Shown in pieces: positions 37,701 to 45,986 of a stretch of DNA of 64,000 nucleotides; position 1 is the stretch's first letter; each line of letters begins with the position of its first letter. Position numbers and translations under genes: made by a program. The DNA is from JAVVSK01 sp036654235. GTDB lineage: Bacteria; Bacillota; Clostridia; Christensenellales; CAG-138. The DNA is taken from NCBI GenBank assembly GCA_036654235.1, contig JAVVSK010000004.1, forward strand, positions 79,215-143,214, in the 5' to 3' direction. The notes under the pieces are model-generated. The model saw nothing but the letters and a program-made list of their open reading frames with translations, was not told the origin of the DNA and ran no database searches.

Positions 37701-39550
37701 TAGCGGATTGGGCACTTGGTGAAAATAAGGCGCGCGTCGGTATTATAACCGAATATGAAAACAACGTCGTATTCGCCAAAAACTCAGCTGTAAAAGGCGA
37801 TGAATATGGTTTTATTACCATAATCAATCGCGATATTGATTTTTCCTGCAACAGAGATGAAATGCTTGAAAGCGTATTTAAGGCGAGTCTTGATAAAATA
37901 TGCGGCACCGGCTTTGGTGCGTTTTCAATAATTAAAACCAATTTTACAATAGAGGCCGAATCGAGCGCTGAATTTACGGTCGTTTTAGGTATGGAAAGTA
38001 AAGAAAAAGCGCTTTCTATTCTTCAGGGATTAAAGTCTTTTAATTTCCACGATTCTTTAAACGCCGTTAAAAAGCTTTGGGAAGTGCGCCTCAATCGAAT
38101 AACGATAAATACCCGTGACGAAGCTTTAAACCTTATAGTCAATAGGTGGCTTCTTTATCAGGTGTATTCAAGCAGGCTTTTCGCGCGCGCGGGGTTCTAT
38201 CAATGCGGCGGAGCGATAGGCTTCCGCGATCAATTGCAGGATTGTCTGGCTCTTTTATATATAAATCCTGAATATGCCCGCGAACATATAAAAATAGCGG
38301 CATCCGTGCAGTTTTTACAGGGTGACGTTCTTCACTGGTGGCATCCGCCATATTATGGCGTTCGTACTCATATAAGTGACGATCGACTGTTTTTAGCTTT
38401 TGTCGCTCTTAAATATAAAGCTGTAACGGGAGATTGCTCTATATTCGACGAAAACATAGCGTATCTTAAAGATGTAGCTATTCCCGATGGAGCGAAAGAT
38501 TATTACGGAGTTCTTGAACCCGGCGATGTAAAGGAAAGCCTATATAAACACTGCGTCCGCGCAATTGAATCGGTGGCGTTTTCCTGTGGACGGCATGGGC
38601 TTCCCCTTATGCAAGGCGGCGACTGGAACGACGGAATGGACTCGGCTGGACAAAACGGTGGCGAAAGCGTTTGGCTTGCTCTATTCGTAATCGATATTTT
38701 AAAAGATTTTGTTCCGCTCTGCGTTAAACGCGGTGAAAGTGCGGATGCTGAAAAATTTGAAAGCGCCGCTGAGAAGCTTAGAAATTGCGTCGAAAAAGAA
38801 GCTTTCGACGGAAGTTGGTATAAACGCGCGTTCATGGAAAACGGTGAGCTGGGATCGCATACTAATTCCGAATGCGCTATAGACAGTATTACACAATCGT
38901 ATGCGGTTTTTTCTGACCTTCTTCATAAAGAAGAAGCGTATTTATCTGCATATAAGCTCCTCGTAAATAAAGGTAGCGCGACTATCGCGCTCCTCGCTCC
39001 CCCGTTTTCAAAACATCGTAGCGACGTTGGCTATATTAAAAATTATATAGACGGTATTCGTGAAAACGGTGGACAATATACTCATGCTGCCTGTTGGTTA
39101 TGCAAATCAGCGGTTAAGCTGTCTCGATTTAACGAGGCGTTCGATATATTTTCTATGCTCAATCCGATAAACCATACGATGACCGATGCACAGACGAGCG
39201 TTTATAAGGGCGAGCCTTATTCTATAGCGGGCGACGTTTATACAAATAAACGCACCCCCGGGCGCGCGGGATGGACTTTTTATACTGGTTCCGCCTCGCT
39301 CTATTATTCTCTCGCCATAGAAAATATTTTAGGTATCATTATCGAAGATGCCAATCTAAGAGTAGCCCCTATTCCAAACATCGGTCCTTTTTCTCTTGAT
39401 TATAAATTTGGTACCTCTGTTTATAAGATTTTAGTTAAAAGCGGCGATAAAAAAACTTTGCTAGATAATGTTGATCTTCCCAATCATTTAGTTTCTCTTG
39501 TCGATGACGGAACTGAACATTCTATCGTTTGTTATAGAGAGGTTAAATAA
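31748..39550 (+). CDS. Giant cyclic beta-1,2-glucan synthetase-like protein (GT84 / GH94)
   Basis: 2600 residues. Order: a soluble helical N-terminal region (1-380); two membrane segments (about 380-430); a glucosyltransferase domain with LDADTYLAPGSL near 585 and RAHRWIRGDWQL near 730; further membrane segments (about 770-960); a glycoamylase-like domain beginning RHTSPTNIGMALMATLSAYD near 990; then beta-sandwich and (alpha/alpha)6 phosphorylase modules of family GH94, with GGDWNDGMD near 2290. In Rhizobiales the NdvB/Cgs enzyme makes cyclic beta-1,2-glucan and the C-terminal part sets ring size. AGATGGAGG precedes the ATG. No exporter or modifier gene is adjacent, so product and location are uncertain. 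Confidence 0.88.
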   Translation: MQTDSGYFFPKNIRLVDDEMLAEAKELAFLRTEKKKRPFDKAAFKLSIDKKRLFDTYKVLLNAKRDGHFVPGSAGEMFFDNFYLVEKALLTLETDMRVDKSASIPISAEGGMLSLPRVYIIVSEFFSCTGGRFSENFYEYIMSFQSVSPLYSDELFCLPIMIKIALIKLMSLEAMNILVRISEHEHADAFFSALTNSGVSEKRKSLLIGNAVKTLSDVGILRLRAKLIEADEFSKKDLLTDEAARLKNINSDELFSMNSKAEERENQIVKNVINSLRLIDTTDFAELTERLSLIERALSFDSVYVNMDSASKQSYREEVVRIAKQIGVDEAVIAKRAAALSENKSKKQGHVGYYIIGAGKTELINSLLPEKKINQTDYSARLFFYIVIQLAILLPILLLSFIGSPFYVLLGLIPALSIAAFLGALLFKSAFPVNHIPRIKVIRGAGENARTLVTIPVLILDKKSLDDAIDEIETHYAGNPLQDCFFSILCDFKDADYDINDTETKLVETAKERIEALNKKYQRNEPIFYLFFRKREFNKNDNIFMGYERKRGAVMALVKLIVESDGECFFFDSPPLPQKLKYITVLDADTYLAPGSLSELIGAMIHPLNAPVSDKFGIVKEGHAVIAPRIETTAVSAAKSRFSALMSFDAGMNTYTGAVSDLYQDAFDEGLFTGKGIFDIDCFYNALMYRIPENTVLSHDVLEGCILRSGYMSDTILYDGEPGTFAAYQKRAHRWIRGDWQLIRFLGRKFPETDDTKRSEFLSGLSRYKLFDNLRRSLTLPLIFLAFFASIFTGFRLYTLVALIALILPEVYSVASACILAVFRRNADLRGTLFDCFNNIKRALFSLFTLPTTACDTIDAIIRSLYRVYFSRKNMLEWITAAAGEKSSGGIMRVIKKMRFNIIFGIFFLLSPIFSPNSGILTSLYGAFLTLMPIITAFLELPFEKKNVKTADREILLKTARSIYAYFNDFCNEKTHYLPPDNFQESPKKLPVRHTSPTNIGMALMATLSAYDLNIISEDTLISRLAKMTESIKRLEKLNGHLYNWYDIESMEKIHPCYVSTVDSGNLAASLIVTAEALRSIDSDKARELSKKIDTLSSAMDFSMLYSEERGLFYIGFDAENGSFNNSCYDMLASEARLTYFVAIAEKQIPAKSWLLLSRLLVRSKLDFSLVSWGGTCFEYLMPVLFTGSVKNTLMDETLNTVASTMERYAAPNKIFGISESGFFAFDKFMYYQYKAFGVPKLALSKMRERELVIAPYASLLLLMVDPEAAIVNLKRLYDIGAYSKYGFFEAIDYTKSRVQNDRGYEIVESFMAHHLGMSICSINNILNNFALEKRFMKNPNMRAYRLLLEEKAPKRGLRLKQYESSVYQNEEKKKIPAIRARIIERPMSRHETQLLSNGTYTVFIRDDGMGFSKYDDLYLTRFLRDPVRGESGIRFYVKCDGEIWGLTERDDKTDEYLCTLEPHKVTHTKSRNKLKSTVEVAVSPDINGEIRKISFVNHSSFDRDIELMAYFEVQFSSDSEFTSHPAFVKLTVDAKTDSNILLFNRRKGDIYIYASLVGSTLPRYATDRLSCVGRCKRAISALNEPLMVGIDVSAPIEPCCMARETAHIKPGAAEAFTFIVGLSFDEEKALNDARELIKIESAIFDMSYHSALSFQNSLNLTSGKIELFERIAGFLIESIEKKPGNLTPVSLGVETLYKYAISFLHPIITVKISSITQMRIIKTLLSLKSYLSAKGIIFDFVIIGDYKNEYANELKTRILELTLANGNQSTVHVLDGFALKSEEEQLILLLSTVVIDPNKSLDKQFMNEREREYPHIFTKKLPSLPLEKPRLLFDNGLGGFDPETNEYVIVLAPGASTPLPWSNVLSNENFGAIITESGGGFTYKNNSRLKKITAFDNDPISDIKSETLFIKDGDNVFSIAPTYISRDEQVIIRHGFGYSQFTSSAAMLCSVMTVFVDPVLPLKYYHVEIKNPRNSKRELSAMFLADWALGENKARVGIITEYENNVVFAKNSAVKGDEYGFITIINRDIDFSCNRDEMLESVFKASLDKICGTGFGAFSIIKTNFTIEAESSAEFTVVLGMESKEKALSILQGLKSFNFHDSLNAVKKLWEVRLNRITINTRDEALNLIVNRWLLYQVYSSRLFARAGFYQCGGAIGFRDQLQDCLALLYINPEYAREHIKIAASVQFLQGDVLHWWHPPYYGVRTHISDDRLFLAFVALKYKAVTGDCSIFDENIAYLKDVAIPDGAKDYYGVLEPGDVKESLYKHCVRAIESVAFSCGRHGLPLMQGGDWNDGMDSAGQNGGESVWLALFVIDILKDFVPLCVKRGESADAEKFESAAEKLRNCVEKEAFDGSWYKRAFMENGELGSHTNSECAIDSITQSYAVFSDLLHKEEAYLSAYKLLVNKGSATIALLAPPFSKHRSDVGYIKNYIDGIRENGGQYTHAACWLCKSAVKLSRFNEAFDIFSMLNPINHTMTDAQTSVYKGEPYSIAGDVYTNKRTPGRAGWTFYTGSASLYYSLAIENILGIIIEDANLRVAPIPNIGPFSLDYKFGTSVYKILVKSGDKKTLLDNVDLPNHLVSLVDDGTEHSIVCYREVK

Positions 39551-39582
39551 AGTTATAGATATGCTTAGTCAATCTTTAAGCT

Positions 39583-39628
39583 AAAAAATCGGAGGGAATA
39601 AAGTTTTTCTTTTTCCCTCCGATTTTTT
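39583..39628. terminator. Bidirectional terminator between the glucan synthetase and xth
   Basis: AAAAAATCGGAGGGAA and TTCCCTCCGATTTTTT form a 16-base stem around a 14-base loop between convergent genes, with A and T runs at its base. Confidence 0.85.
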
Positions 39629-40416
39629 TAATCCATATTAATTTCCAAGAATACGGGGCAATGATCGCTCCCGTATATCCCCGGCATTATCCCGCAATCT
39701 ATTATTGCGTCTTTCTTTCGGTCACTCACCAAAAAATAATCTATGCGCCACCCTACGTTTTTCGCGCGCGCATTCCCCATATAACTCCACCAAGAATATG
39801 CGTCTCTCGCATCCGGATATTTATACCTAAAGGTATCTATAAAGCCGTTATCTAAAAGCGCCGAAAACTTTTCGCGTTCTTCATCTGTAAATCCCGCGTT
39901 CCCTCTGTTTGACTTCGGATTTTTTAAGTCGATCTCGTTATGCGCAACGTTCATATCGCCGCATATTACGACCGGCTTTTTTTCGTCCAAAAGCTTTATA
40001 TAAGTCAAAAACGCATTTTCCCACCGCAGACGATAGCTAAGACGAGTAAGCTCCCTTTGTGCATTTGGCGTATATACGGTAACGAAGAAAAACGCCGGAA
40101 ATTCGAGAGTTATTACACGTCCCTCGGTACAAAATTCGCTTTCGACAGGGATATCGGTAAACTCGCGCTGATAATCAAAATCGAAATAGAATTCAATAGG
40201 TTCAAGCTTCGTTGCAACGCCCGTCCCGGAATACCCCTTTTTATCCGCGCTATTAAAATAACTCTTATATCCGGAAAAATCAAATTCTATTTGATCAGGT
40301 TGCGCTTTCGTCTCCTGTAAGGCAAAAATATCCGCGCAAAAGTCACGAAAGGAGTCGTCAAAACCTTTTTTCAGCACAGCGCGAAAACCATTCACATTCC
40401 AAGAAACAAATTTCAT
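39628..40416 (-). CDS. xth: Exodeoxyribonuclease III (AP endonuclease)
   Basis: 262 residues of the ExoIII family: KFVSWNVNGFRA at the N-terminus, FALQETKAQ with the metal-binding Glu, YTPNAQREL, CGDMNVAHNEIDL and the C-terminal GSDHCPVFLEI. It acts on abasic sites and 3' ends in base-excision repair. Three bases after pmbA, so probably in the tldD-pmbA-xth transcript. Confidence 0.95.
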   Translation of the reverse strand: MKFVSWNVNGFRAVLKKGFDDSFRDFCADIFALQETKAQPDQIEFDFSGYKSYFNSADKKGYSGTGVATKLEPIEFYFDFDYQREFTDIPVESEFCTEGRVITLEFPAFFFVTVYTPNAQRELTRLSYRLRWENAFLTYIKLLDEKKPVVICGDMNVAHNEIDLKNPKSNRGNAGFTDEEREKFSALLDNGFIDTFRYKYPDARDAYSWWSYMGNARAKNVGWRIDYFLVSDRKKDAIIDCGIMPGIYGSDHCPVFLEINMD

Positions 40417-40419
40417 ATT

Positions 40420-41757
40420 TTATTTACCCGATATCATTAGCGAACTGATTAGTAACGATGGCGAACTAATCATAGCTGTACCGTCCGACGGATCCATCCT
40501 TATATCGCTTCCGATAGCTATTACGGCTTTCATTAGATCTAAAAACGACCCTGCTACCGTTATTTGATCAACGGGATACATGATCTTTCCATTTTCTATT
40601 AAAAAGCCTTTTGCTAGAAGCGAAAACTCGCCCGTTACCGAATTAGCTCCGGCGTGCAATCCGTCAAATTCGGTTATTACTAGTCCATCCTTCATAGTTT
40701 CAATAAGATCATCATAGGTCTTTTCGCCCGGCTTTATGAAAAAATTAGTTGGCATAACCGATATTGGTGACGCTATACTCGCCCTTCCGGCATTACCCGT
40801 CGTCTCTACCCCCGCTTTTTTTGCGGTTTTAAGATTATGCAGGAGGGTCTTTAAAACGCCATTATCGACAACTGTCTTCGTTTTTCCGGGAACACCTTCA
40901 GCATCAAAGGCAGTTTGAAACTCGCCATAAAACGGATCATCCAATATCGTTACGAGATCGGATGCTATGATTTCGTTTTCTTTTCCGTTTAAAAGGCTCA
41001 GCCCTTTTTGCGCCGCCTCGGCGGAAAACATATCTGAAAACGTTGATAAGAGCGCCGCCGCCGCGTCATGTCTCAAAAGAACCTTATATTGTCCGGTTTT
41101 AACGGCGCTCGCTCCGAAGCGCATCGAAAGTTCAGAAACAGCTTCTTTTACGATAGCATCTATATCCGTCGTCTCTTTACCCATTCTAAAAGCAAAAGTG
41201 CTCTTAGATTCTTCGCCCTGTTGCATTATAGGAACGAGTATGGAAAAAGAGATCGCCTTCTCGCTGCAAGCGGAAAGACCAAGTGTATTATCAATTCTTG
41301 TTTTTTGTCTTATAGTCTCTATAGCGCATTCTTCGACGCGGCTAATTCTCTCATCAGCAGCTTTAAGGAGCTTTTCAGCTTCAATCATTAAGTTTATTTT
41401 TTCGCGGTTAGTCATCGATAAGGCGCAGCTTTCCGCAACAGGAATGGAAATATATTCGCTTTTCCCTTGCATAGGATGTTCATCCTCTGTCTCTATACTA
41501 CGAGCATTATCTATCGCGCGCTTAACTATTTTTTCGGGATCCTCGAGCACCTCGGTATATGCGTAGCCGTCCTTCCCAAGAAGTTTTACTCTTACGTTGC
41601 AGGCGCTCTTCTTATTTGCGTTATATCTATCAACATCGCCATCAAGAATACTAACGTCGAAAGCTTCGCCCTCAACATAATAGGTTTCGGCGGCTGAACA
41701 GCCCAATTTTATCGCCGCTTCAAATATGGCATTTTTAAACGCTTCAAATTTTTCCAT
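40420..41757 (-). CDS. pmbA: TldE/PmbA-type metalloprotease partner subunit
   Basis: 445 residues of the TldD/PmbA family. It has the N-terminal SCAAETYYVEGEAFDVSILDG pattern in shortened form and the late GANSVTGEFSLLAKGFLIENG, but lacks the HExxxH metal site seen in its neighbour, as is usual for TldE. TldD and TldE form a protease that processes small peptides. The ATG overlaps the tldD stop by one base. Confidence 0.9.
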   Translation of the reverse strand: MEKFEAFKNAIFEAAIKLGCSAAETYYVEGEAFDVSILDGDVDRYNANKKSACNVRVKLLGKDGYAYTEVLEDPEKIVKRAIDNARSIETEDEHPMQGKSEYISIPVAESCALSMTNREKINLMIEAEKLLKAADERISRVEECAIETIRQKTRIDNTLGLSACSEKAISFSILVPIMQQGEESKSTFAFRMGKETTDIDAIVKEAVSELSMRFGASAVKTGQYKVLLRHDAAAALLSTFSDMFSAEAAQKGLSLLNGKENEIIASDLVTILDDPFYGEFQTAFDAEGVPGKTKTVVDNGVLKTLLHNLKTAKKAGVETTGNAGRASIASPISVMPTNFFIKPGEKTYDDLIETMKDGLVITEFDGLHAGANSVTGEFSLLAKGFLIENGKIMYPVDQITVAGSFLDLMKAVIAIGSDIRMDPSDGTAMISSPSLLISSLMISGK

Positions 41758-43142
41758 TATATTATCTCCCCCTTGCCGCCTACTGTCATTTCGCTAACGC
41801 GAATCCTCGGCTGACCTACATTTGTCGGGATCGATCCGGACTGTGACCCACACATTCCCTGACCCATCCACATAGATTTTCCAATGCGGTCTATCTTATT
41901 TAAAACAACCGCGCCTTTTCCTATAAGCGTCGCACCGCGAACGGGACAAACAATCTCACCGTTCTTCACCCAATAGCCTTCAAGAACTGAAAAATTGAAT
42001 TCTCCGGTAAGAGGATTTACAGAGCCACCGCCCATGTAGGCTGCATATAGTCCAGTTCCCATCGACTTTATCATCTCATTCTCGTCGTCTTTTCCCGGGG
42101 CGAAGAAGGTATTCGTCATACGCGAAGTCGGAGCGAAAGTATAATCCTGTCTCCTGCTGCTTCCCGTTAATGGATGATTCATTATTCTGGCACCTAGCAT
42201 ATCGACGAGATAGGTCTTTAAGATTCCGTTTTCAATTAGAATATTCCGCTGGGTTTTAGTTCCCTCGTCGTCAACGCGAACGGTTCCCCATTCTCCGGGA
42301 AGCGTTCCGTCGTCAACCGCCGTAACGATATCGCTCGCTATTTTTTGACCTAGCTTCCCGCAAAATTCGGAATTGCCCTTAGCTACGCTTGTTGCCTCGA
42401 GAGAATGAACACAAGCTTCATGAAGTATAACGCCACCAAAACCGCCATCTATAACGACGGGAAATCTCCCTGATGGACATTGTTTCGCATGCAGCATAGT
42501 AACCGCAGTTTTCGCCACCTGTCTTCCCGTTGCTTCAATATCGATTAAATCATATGCCGAAAAATCCGTTCCAAGCCCCGGTCCTGAATATCCAAGTTGC
42601 GCCTCGTTACCGTTCATCGCGACCGCTTCGAGAAAAATACGCGTCCGCGGCTGTCTGTCCGAAACCGCCAGACCATCACTATTAAAAACAAAAATACGCC
42701 TATCTATATCAAGATAGCTCGTTTGAACCTGAGAAATCTCCGGCGAATAGTTCTTAGCCACAGCCGATCCATTTTTCATGAGCGCAATTCTCGAAGCGTT
42801 ATCAATAGACGAAAAAGGTTTGCTTAAAGGAATCGAATAATCTTTTATTGCTATTGACTTGCTTTCACATTCCTTTAGCCCGGTAATGACTGCGCTCGCT
42901 GCTTTTGCCGCAAACATAAGTCCGTCTTCGCTTGTATCCGCCGTATAGGCGTAAGCACATTTGTTACCCTTTAATACACGAACGCCGGCTCCATGCTTTC
43001 TCGTATAATTAGCATTCTCAACGTTTCCATCCGTCATAGAGATTGAATTTCCCTCAGTATCTTCCATGAACAGTTCGGAAAAATCACCGCCCGTCATAAG
43101 GGCTTCATCAAGCACTTTTTGTGCCAACTGCTTATCAATCAA
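41757..43142 (-). CDS. tldD: Metalloprotease TldD
   Basis: 461 residues. The catalytic metal motif HEACVH lies in VILHEACVHSLEAT, and family features RKHGAGVRVLKG and GGGSVNPLTGEFNFSVLEGY are present. It acts with PmbA/TldE on unfolded peptides. The start is TTG at 43142, 10 bases after GGAGG; the nearby ATG runs straight into a stop. First gene of tldD-pmbA-xth. Confidence 0.93.
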   Translation of the reverse strand: MIDKQLAQKVLDEALMTGGDFSELFMEDTEGNSISMTDGNVENANYTRKHGAGVRVLKGNKCAYAYTADTSEDGLMFAAKAASAVITGLKECESKSIAIKDYSIPLSKPFSSIDNASRIALMKNGSAVAKNYSPEISQVQTSYLDIDRRIFVFNSDGLAVSDRQPRTRIFLEAVAMNGNEAQLGYSGPGLGTDFSAYDLIDIEATGRQVAKTAVTMLHAKQCPSGRFPVVIDGGFGGVILHEACVHSLEATSVAKGNSEFCGKLGQKIASDIVTAVDDGTLPGEWGTVRVDDEGTKTQRNILIENGILKTYLVDMLGARIMNHPLTGSSRRQDYTFAPTSRMTNTFFAPGKDDENEMIKSMGTGLYAAYMGGGSVNPLTGEFNFSVLEGYWVKNGEIVCPVRGATLIGKGAVVLNKIDRIGKSMWMGQGMCGSQSGSIPTNVGQPRIRVSEMTVGGKGEII

Positions 43143-43168
43143 TTTACATTTACCTCCAAAAAAATTCT

Positions 43169-43678
43169 TTATATTGTTTTATTGAAAAAAGGCTTTATCT
43201 CGTTTAAAAATGATCCACCATTTATTCCGTTATCATTATAATCAAAAAAAGATACTTCATCCTCTCCTAGTTTCATCGTTCCTCTGCTATTGAAAAAAAT
43301 CTCGAAGGTTCCCGGCGTAAAGGCTGAAATTCTATATACAGACGGAAGATTCAGCTCATCAGGCAATAAAATTTCGGTTGCAAAAATAGCCTGTGTCCAA
43401 CCAAATAGAAAATTTTTCTTATAAAAATCAATATTAAAACAATATGTGCCACCCCTAAACACAAAGCCATTTGATCGCGCGACGATAAGTTTTGAACTAA
43501 GCTCCATATCATCAGCAAACAAAGAAGAAAGCTGTTCAAACATTTTTTTATCAACAGCATCCATATCTTCATATTTTAGTTTATCATTTTTATTTAAAAC
43601 GATACTCAAGGTAAATATGAAACCAAAGAGTAATATCAGCGTCAATACACTAAGACCCACATATTTCATAACTTTCAT
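43169..43678 (-). CDS. Hypothetical membrane-anchored protein
   Basis: 169 residues with one N-terminal membrane helix (about 5-28) and an extracytoplasmic ~140-residue domain without a recognised motif; it ends in aromatic and acidic patches (EVSFFDYNDNGING). GGGGG lies 9 bases before the ATG and a TATAAT (43710-43715) lies about 30 bases upstream. The AT-rich composition differs from tldD next to it. Function not recognised. Confidence 0.6.
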   Translation of the reverse strand: MKVMKYVGLSVLTLILLFGFIFTLSIVLNKNDKLKYEDMDAVDKKMFEQLSSLFADDMELSSKLIVARSNGFVFRGGTYCFNIDFYKKNFLFGWTQAIFATEILLPDELNLPSVYRISAFTPGTFEIFFNSRGTMKLGEDEVSFFDYNDNGINGGSFLNEIKPFFNKTI

Positions 43679-43720
43679 TTACAAATCCCCCAATTAACAA
43701 CATACTTTTATTATAACACA

Positions 43721-43763
43721 GTGTCATTTAAAAACAAGATGCAGAGATGCAAAATTTAAAAGT
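43721..43763 (+). repeat. Diverged direct repeat, copy 1
   Basis: Shares TCATTT, AAAACAAGATG, ATGC and AATTTAAAAGT in the same order and spacing with copy 2 about 340 bases to the right, apart from substitutions and one indel. It lies just upstream of the hypothetical gene promoter. Confidence 0.55.
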
Positions 43764-44059
43764 CCGGGTTTTAAATTTTTCTTTTTTAAAAACTCGAAAG
43801 GCTTAAACCAGCTAATGTTTTATCAGATTTTCTGTTTATATGTTACACAGTGATTTGCAATTTAATATAATATAAAAAATAGTGCCAAAGTAAAACTTGG
43901 AGAAAAAGCTGACCGTCACAAAGTCATAAGTATTGGTAAAATAATATTCTGAAAAAGGCATGCACTTTTTCAGTGCTATAAGAAAAGCTTTAACTTCCAT
44001 TTTAAAATCCTTCTCAAGCTTTTTATTTCTCAACTGTCGAAAATATGATTATATATGCG

Positions 44060-44103
44060 GTATCATTTGAAAACAAGATGGTCTATATGCCGAATTTAAA
44101 AGT
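44060..44103 (+). repeat. Diverged direct repeat, copy 2
   Basis: Second copy of the 43-base element, roughly 80 percent identical by eye to copy 1, upstream of the iorA promoter. Read in frame it would encode VSFENKMVYMPNLKV; copy 1 encodes a similar but interrupted peptide, so the pair may be remnants of a short coding or mobile sequence. Confidence 0.55.
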
Positions 44104-44248
44104 TTATTCCTTAAAGCAAGTTATATATGTTATAAATTGTGCTTTTGGCTTTATTAAAATTCAAAAATACCTTATAATAATGAAAGGTATGTATGTGGCT
44201 TACGCAAAAAAAGTTTTTGCGTGCCCTTATTTAAGGAGGTTGATTTCT

Positions 44249-45979
44249 TTGAAAAAATTACTGCTCGGAAACGAGGCGATAGCGCGCGGCGCTTATGAAG
44301 CCGGAGTGCGCGTAAGTAGCGCTTATCCGGGAACGCCTAGCACCGAAATAAACGAAAACGTCGCCCTTTATTCTGATATTTATTCCGAATGGGCTCCGAA
44401 CGAAAAGGTAGCCGTTGAAGTCGCCCTTGGCGCCGCCATTTCCGGCGCGCGCAGTATGGCCTGTATGAAGCATGTCGGTTTAAACGTCGCTGCTGACCCG
44501 TTCTTTACCGCCGCTTATACCGGAATAAACGCCGGCATGGTCATAGTCGTCGCGGACGACCCCGGAATGCATTCCTCACAAGATGAACAGGATACAAGGC
44601 TTTTAGCTCGTGCGGCTCATGCACCATGCCTCGATCCCTCTGACCCTCAGGAATGCAAGGATTTCATGAAATTGGCTTATGAAATCAGCGAAAAATACGA
44701 TACACCCGTCATTGTTAGAATAACAACGCGAATAGCTCATGCCAGAACAATAGTTGAGCTCGGCGAAAGAACCAATGTTGAACTTCGTCCGTACCTTCGC
44801 AACAATAAAAAATTCGTTTCTATGCCCGGGAATATGATTGGCAGACATCTTTTTGTTGAATCACGCGAAAAAGACCTTTCTGTTGAAGCTTCCACCATGA
44901 CGATAAACCGCCTTGAATGGAACGATAAAAAGTTGGGCGTTATAACAAGCGGTGCAGCTTATAATTACGTTAAGGAAGCTCTTCCGAATGCCTCCGTTTT
45001 AAAGCTCGGTCTCGCCTATCCTCTCCCCGAAACTCTAATAAAGGACTTCGCCTCTAAGGTTGAAGAACTTATAATCATCGAAGACATGGAGCCGTTCTAT
45101 GAAGATGCTATAAAGGCAATGGGAATAAAATGCAGTGGGAAAGCTTTCACCGGCGTTCAGGGTGAGCTTTTCGCGCGTAAGGTTGCAACTAAATTTAACG
45201 GAGCCCCCGAACCGGGCTCTATGAATACTTTGGGCATTCCAATGCGACCGCCCGTACTCTGCCCCGGATGTCCTCATCGCGGTCTTTACTATGTTTTAGG
45301 TAAGTTAAAACTAACCGTATGTTCAGATATCGGATGTTATACTTTAGGTGTACTTCCCCCGCTCAACGGAGTTGATACCTGCGTTTGCATGGGTGCATCT
45401 ATCGGAATGGCACATGGCTTTGAAAAAGCGCGCGGTAAGGAACAAGCAAAAAAGACCGTCGCTGTATTGGGCGATTCAACTTTCTGCCATAGTGGTCTTA
45501 CCGGGCTTTTAAATATGATGTACAATAAATCCGTCGGAACGGTTATAATAGCGGATAACTCAATAACCGGAATGACCGGTCATCAGAATAATCCGGCCAA
45601 TGGATTAGATATTCACGGGAATCCTGCTCCGGCTATCGACCTTATTAAGCTCTGCGACGCTATGCATATTGAACACTGCGTAGTAGTCGATCCGTTTAAC
45701 CTAAAAGAACTTGAACGGGTGTTAAAAGAAGAAACGCAAAGAGATGCGCTCTCCGTTATAATAACTCAACGTCCATGCGCCCTTATTGTAAAACAACCCG
45801 GCATTCCCTACGTTTCGGATCCCGATAAATGCAAAAACTGCGGAATGTGCCTAAAAATCGGTTGCCCCGCGATTCGAAAAGTCGAAGGCGGAATTGCTAT
45901 TGACCCAACTCAGTGCGTAGGCTGTGGATTGTGCAAAGAAGTTTGCCCGTTCTCGGCGCTTGACGTGAAAGGAGCGTAA
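44249..45979 (+). CDS. iorA: Indolepyruvate ferredoxin oxidoreductase, alpha subunit
   Basis: About 576 residues. IorAB oxidatively decarboxylates aryl 2-oxoacids from Trp, Phe and Tyr to aryl-acyl-CoA, reducing ferredoxin. It shows SSAYPGTPSTEINE (pyrimidine-binding part), a thiamine-diphosphate domain with CPGCPHRGLYYVL and GDSTFCHSGLTGLLNMMYN, and two C-terminal [4Fe-4S] motifs, CKNCGMCLKIGCP and CVGCGLCKEVCP. The start is TTG at 44249, 9 bases after AAGGAGG; the frame is open upstream to 44045 but that part is not conserved. Confidence 0.94.
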   Translation: MKKLLLGNEAIARGAYEAGVRVSSAYPGTPSTEINENVALYSDIYSEWAPNEKVAVEVALGAAISGARSMACMKHVGLNVAADPFFTAAYTGINAGMVIVVADDPGMHSSQDEQDTRLLARAAHAPCLDPSDPQECKDFMKLAYEISEKYDTPVIVRITTRIAHARTIVELGERTNVELRPYLRNNKKFVSMPGNMIGRHLFVESREKDLSVEASTMTINRLEWNDKKLGVITSGAAYNYVKEALPNASVLKLGLAYPLPETLIKDFASKVEELIIIEDMEPFYEDAIKAMGIKCSGKAFTGVQGELFARKVATKFNGAPEPGSMNTLGIPMRPPVLCPGCPHRGLYYVLGKLKLTVCSDIGCYTLGVLPPLNGVDTCVCMGASIGMAHGFEKARGKEQAKKTVAVLGDSTFCHSGLTGLLNMMYNKSVGTVIIADNSITGMTGHQNNPANGLDIHGNPAPAIDLIKLCDAMHIEHCVVVDPFNLKELERVLKEETQRDALSVIITQRPCALIVKQPGIPYVSDPDKCKNCGMCLKIGCPAIRKVEGGIAIDPTQCVGCGLCKEVCPFSALDVKGA

Positions 45980-45986
45980 ATTAATT

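Larger units (their letters stand above)
43679..44248. other. Noncoding gap with a diverged repeat and hairpins
   Basis: About 570 AT-rich bases. Contents: the promoter of the hypothetical gene; two diverged copies of a 43-base sequence (43721-43763 and 44060-44103); a perfect nine-base hairpin CTGAAAAAG / CTTTTTCAG (43949-43973); a TGTCGAA at 44035-44041; a TATAAT at 44173-44178 that probably serves iorA; and a hairpin ACGCAAAAA / TTTTTGCGT (44202-44222) just before the iorA ribosome site. A 65-codon minus-strand frame (43836-44033) has no ribosome site and is not called. Confidence 0.5.

Noticed and set aside
40967..41566. A 199-codon plus-strand open frame
   Set aside because: Antisense to pmbA; Ser/Leu-rich shadow of the real gene.
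43836..44033. A 65-codon minus-strand frame in the repeat-containing gap
   Set aside because: No Shine-Dalgarno, no recognised motif and AT-driven composition; reported only as part of the gap.
44035..44041. TGTCGAA upstream of iorA
   Set aside because: Single seven-base match far from the likely -10; not distinguishable from chance.
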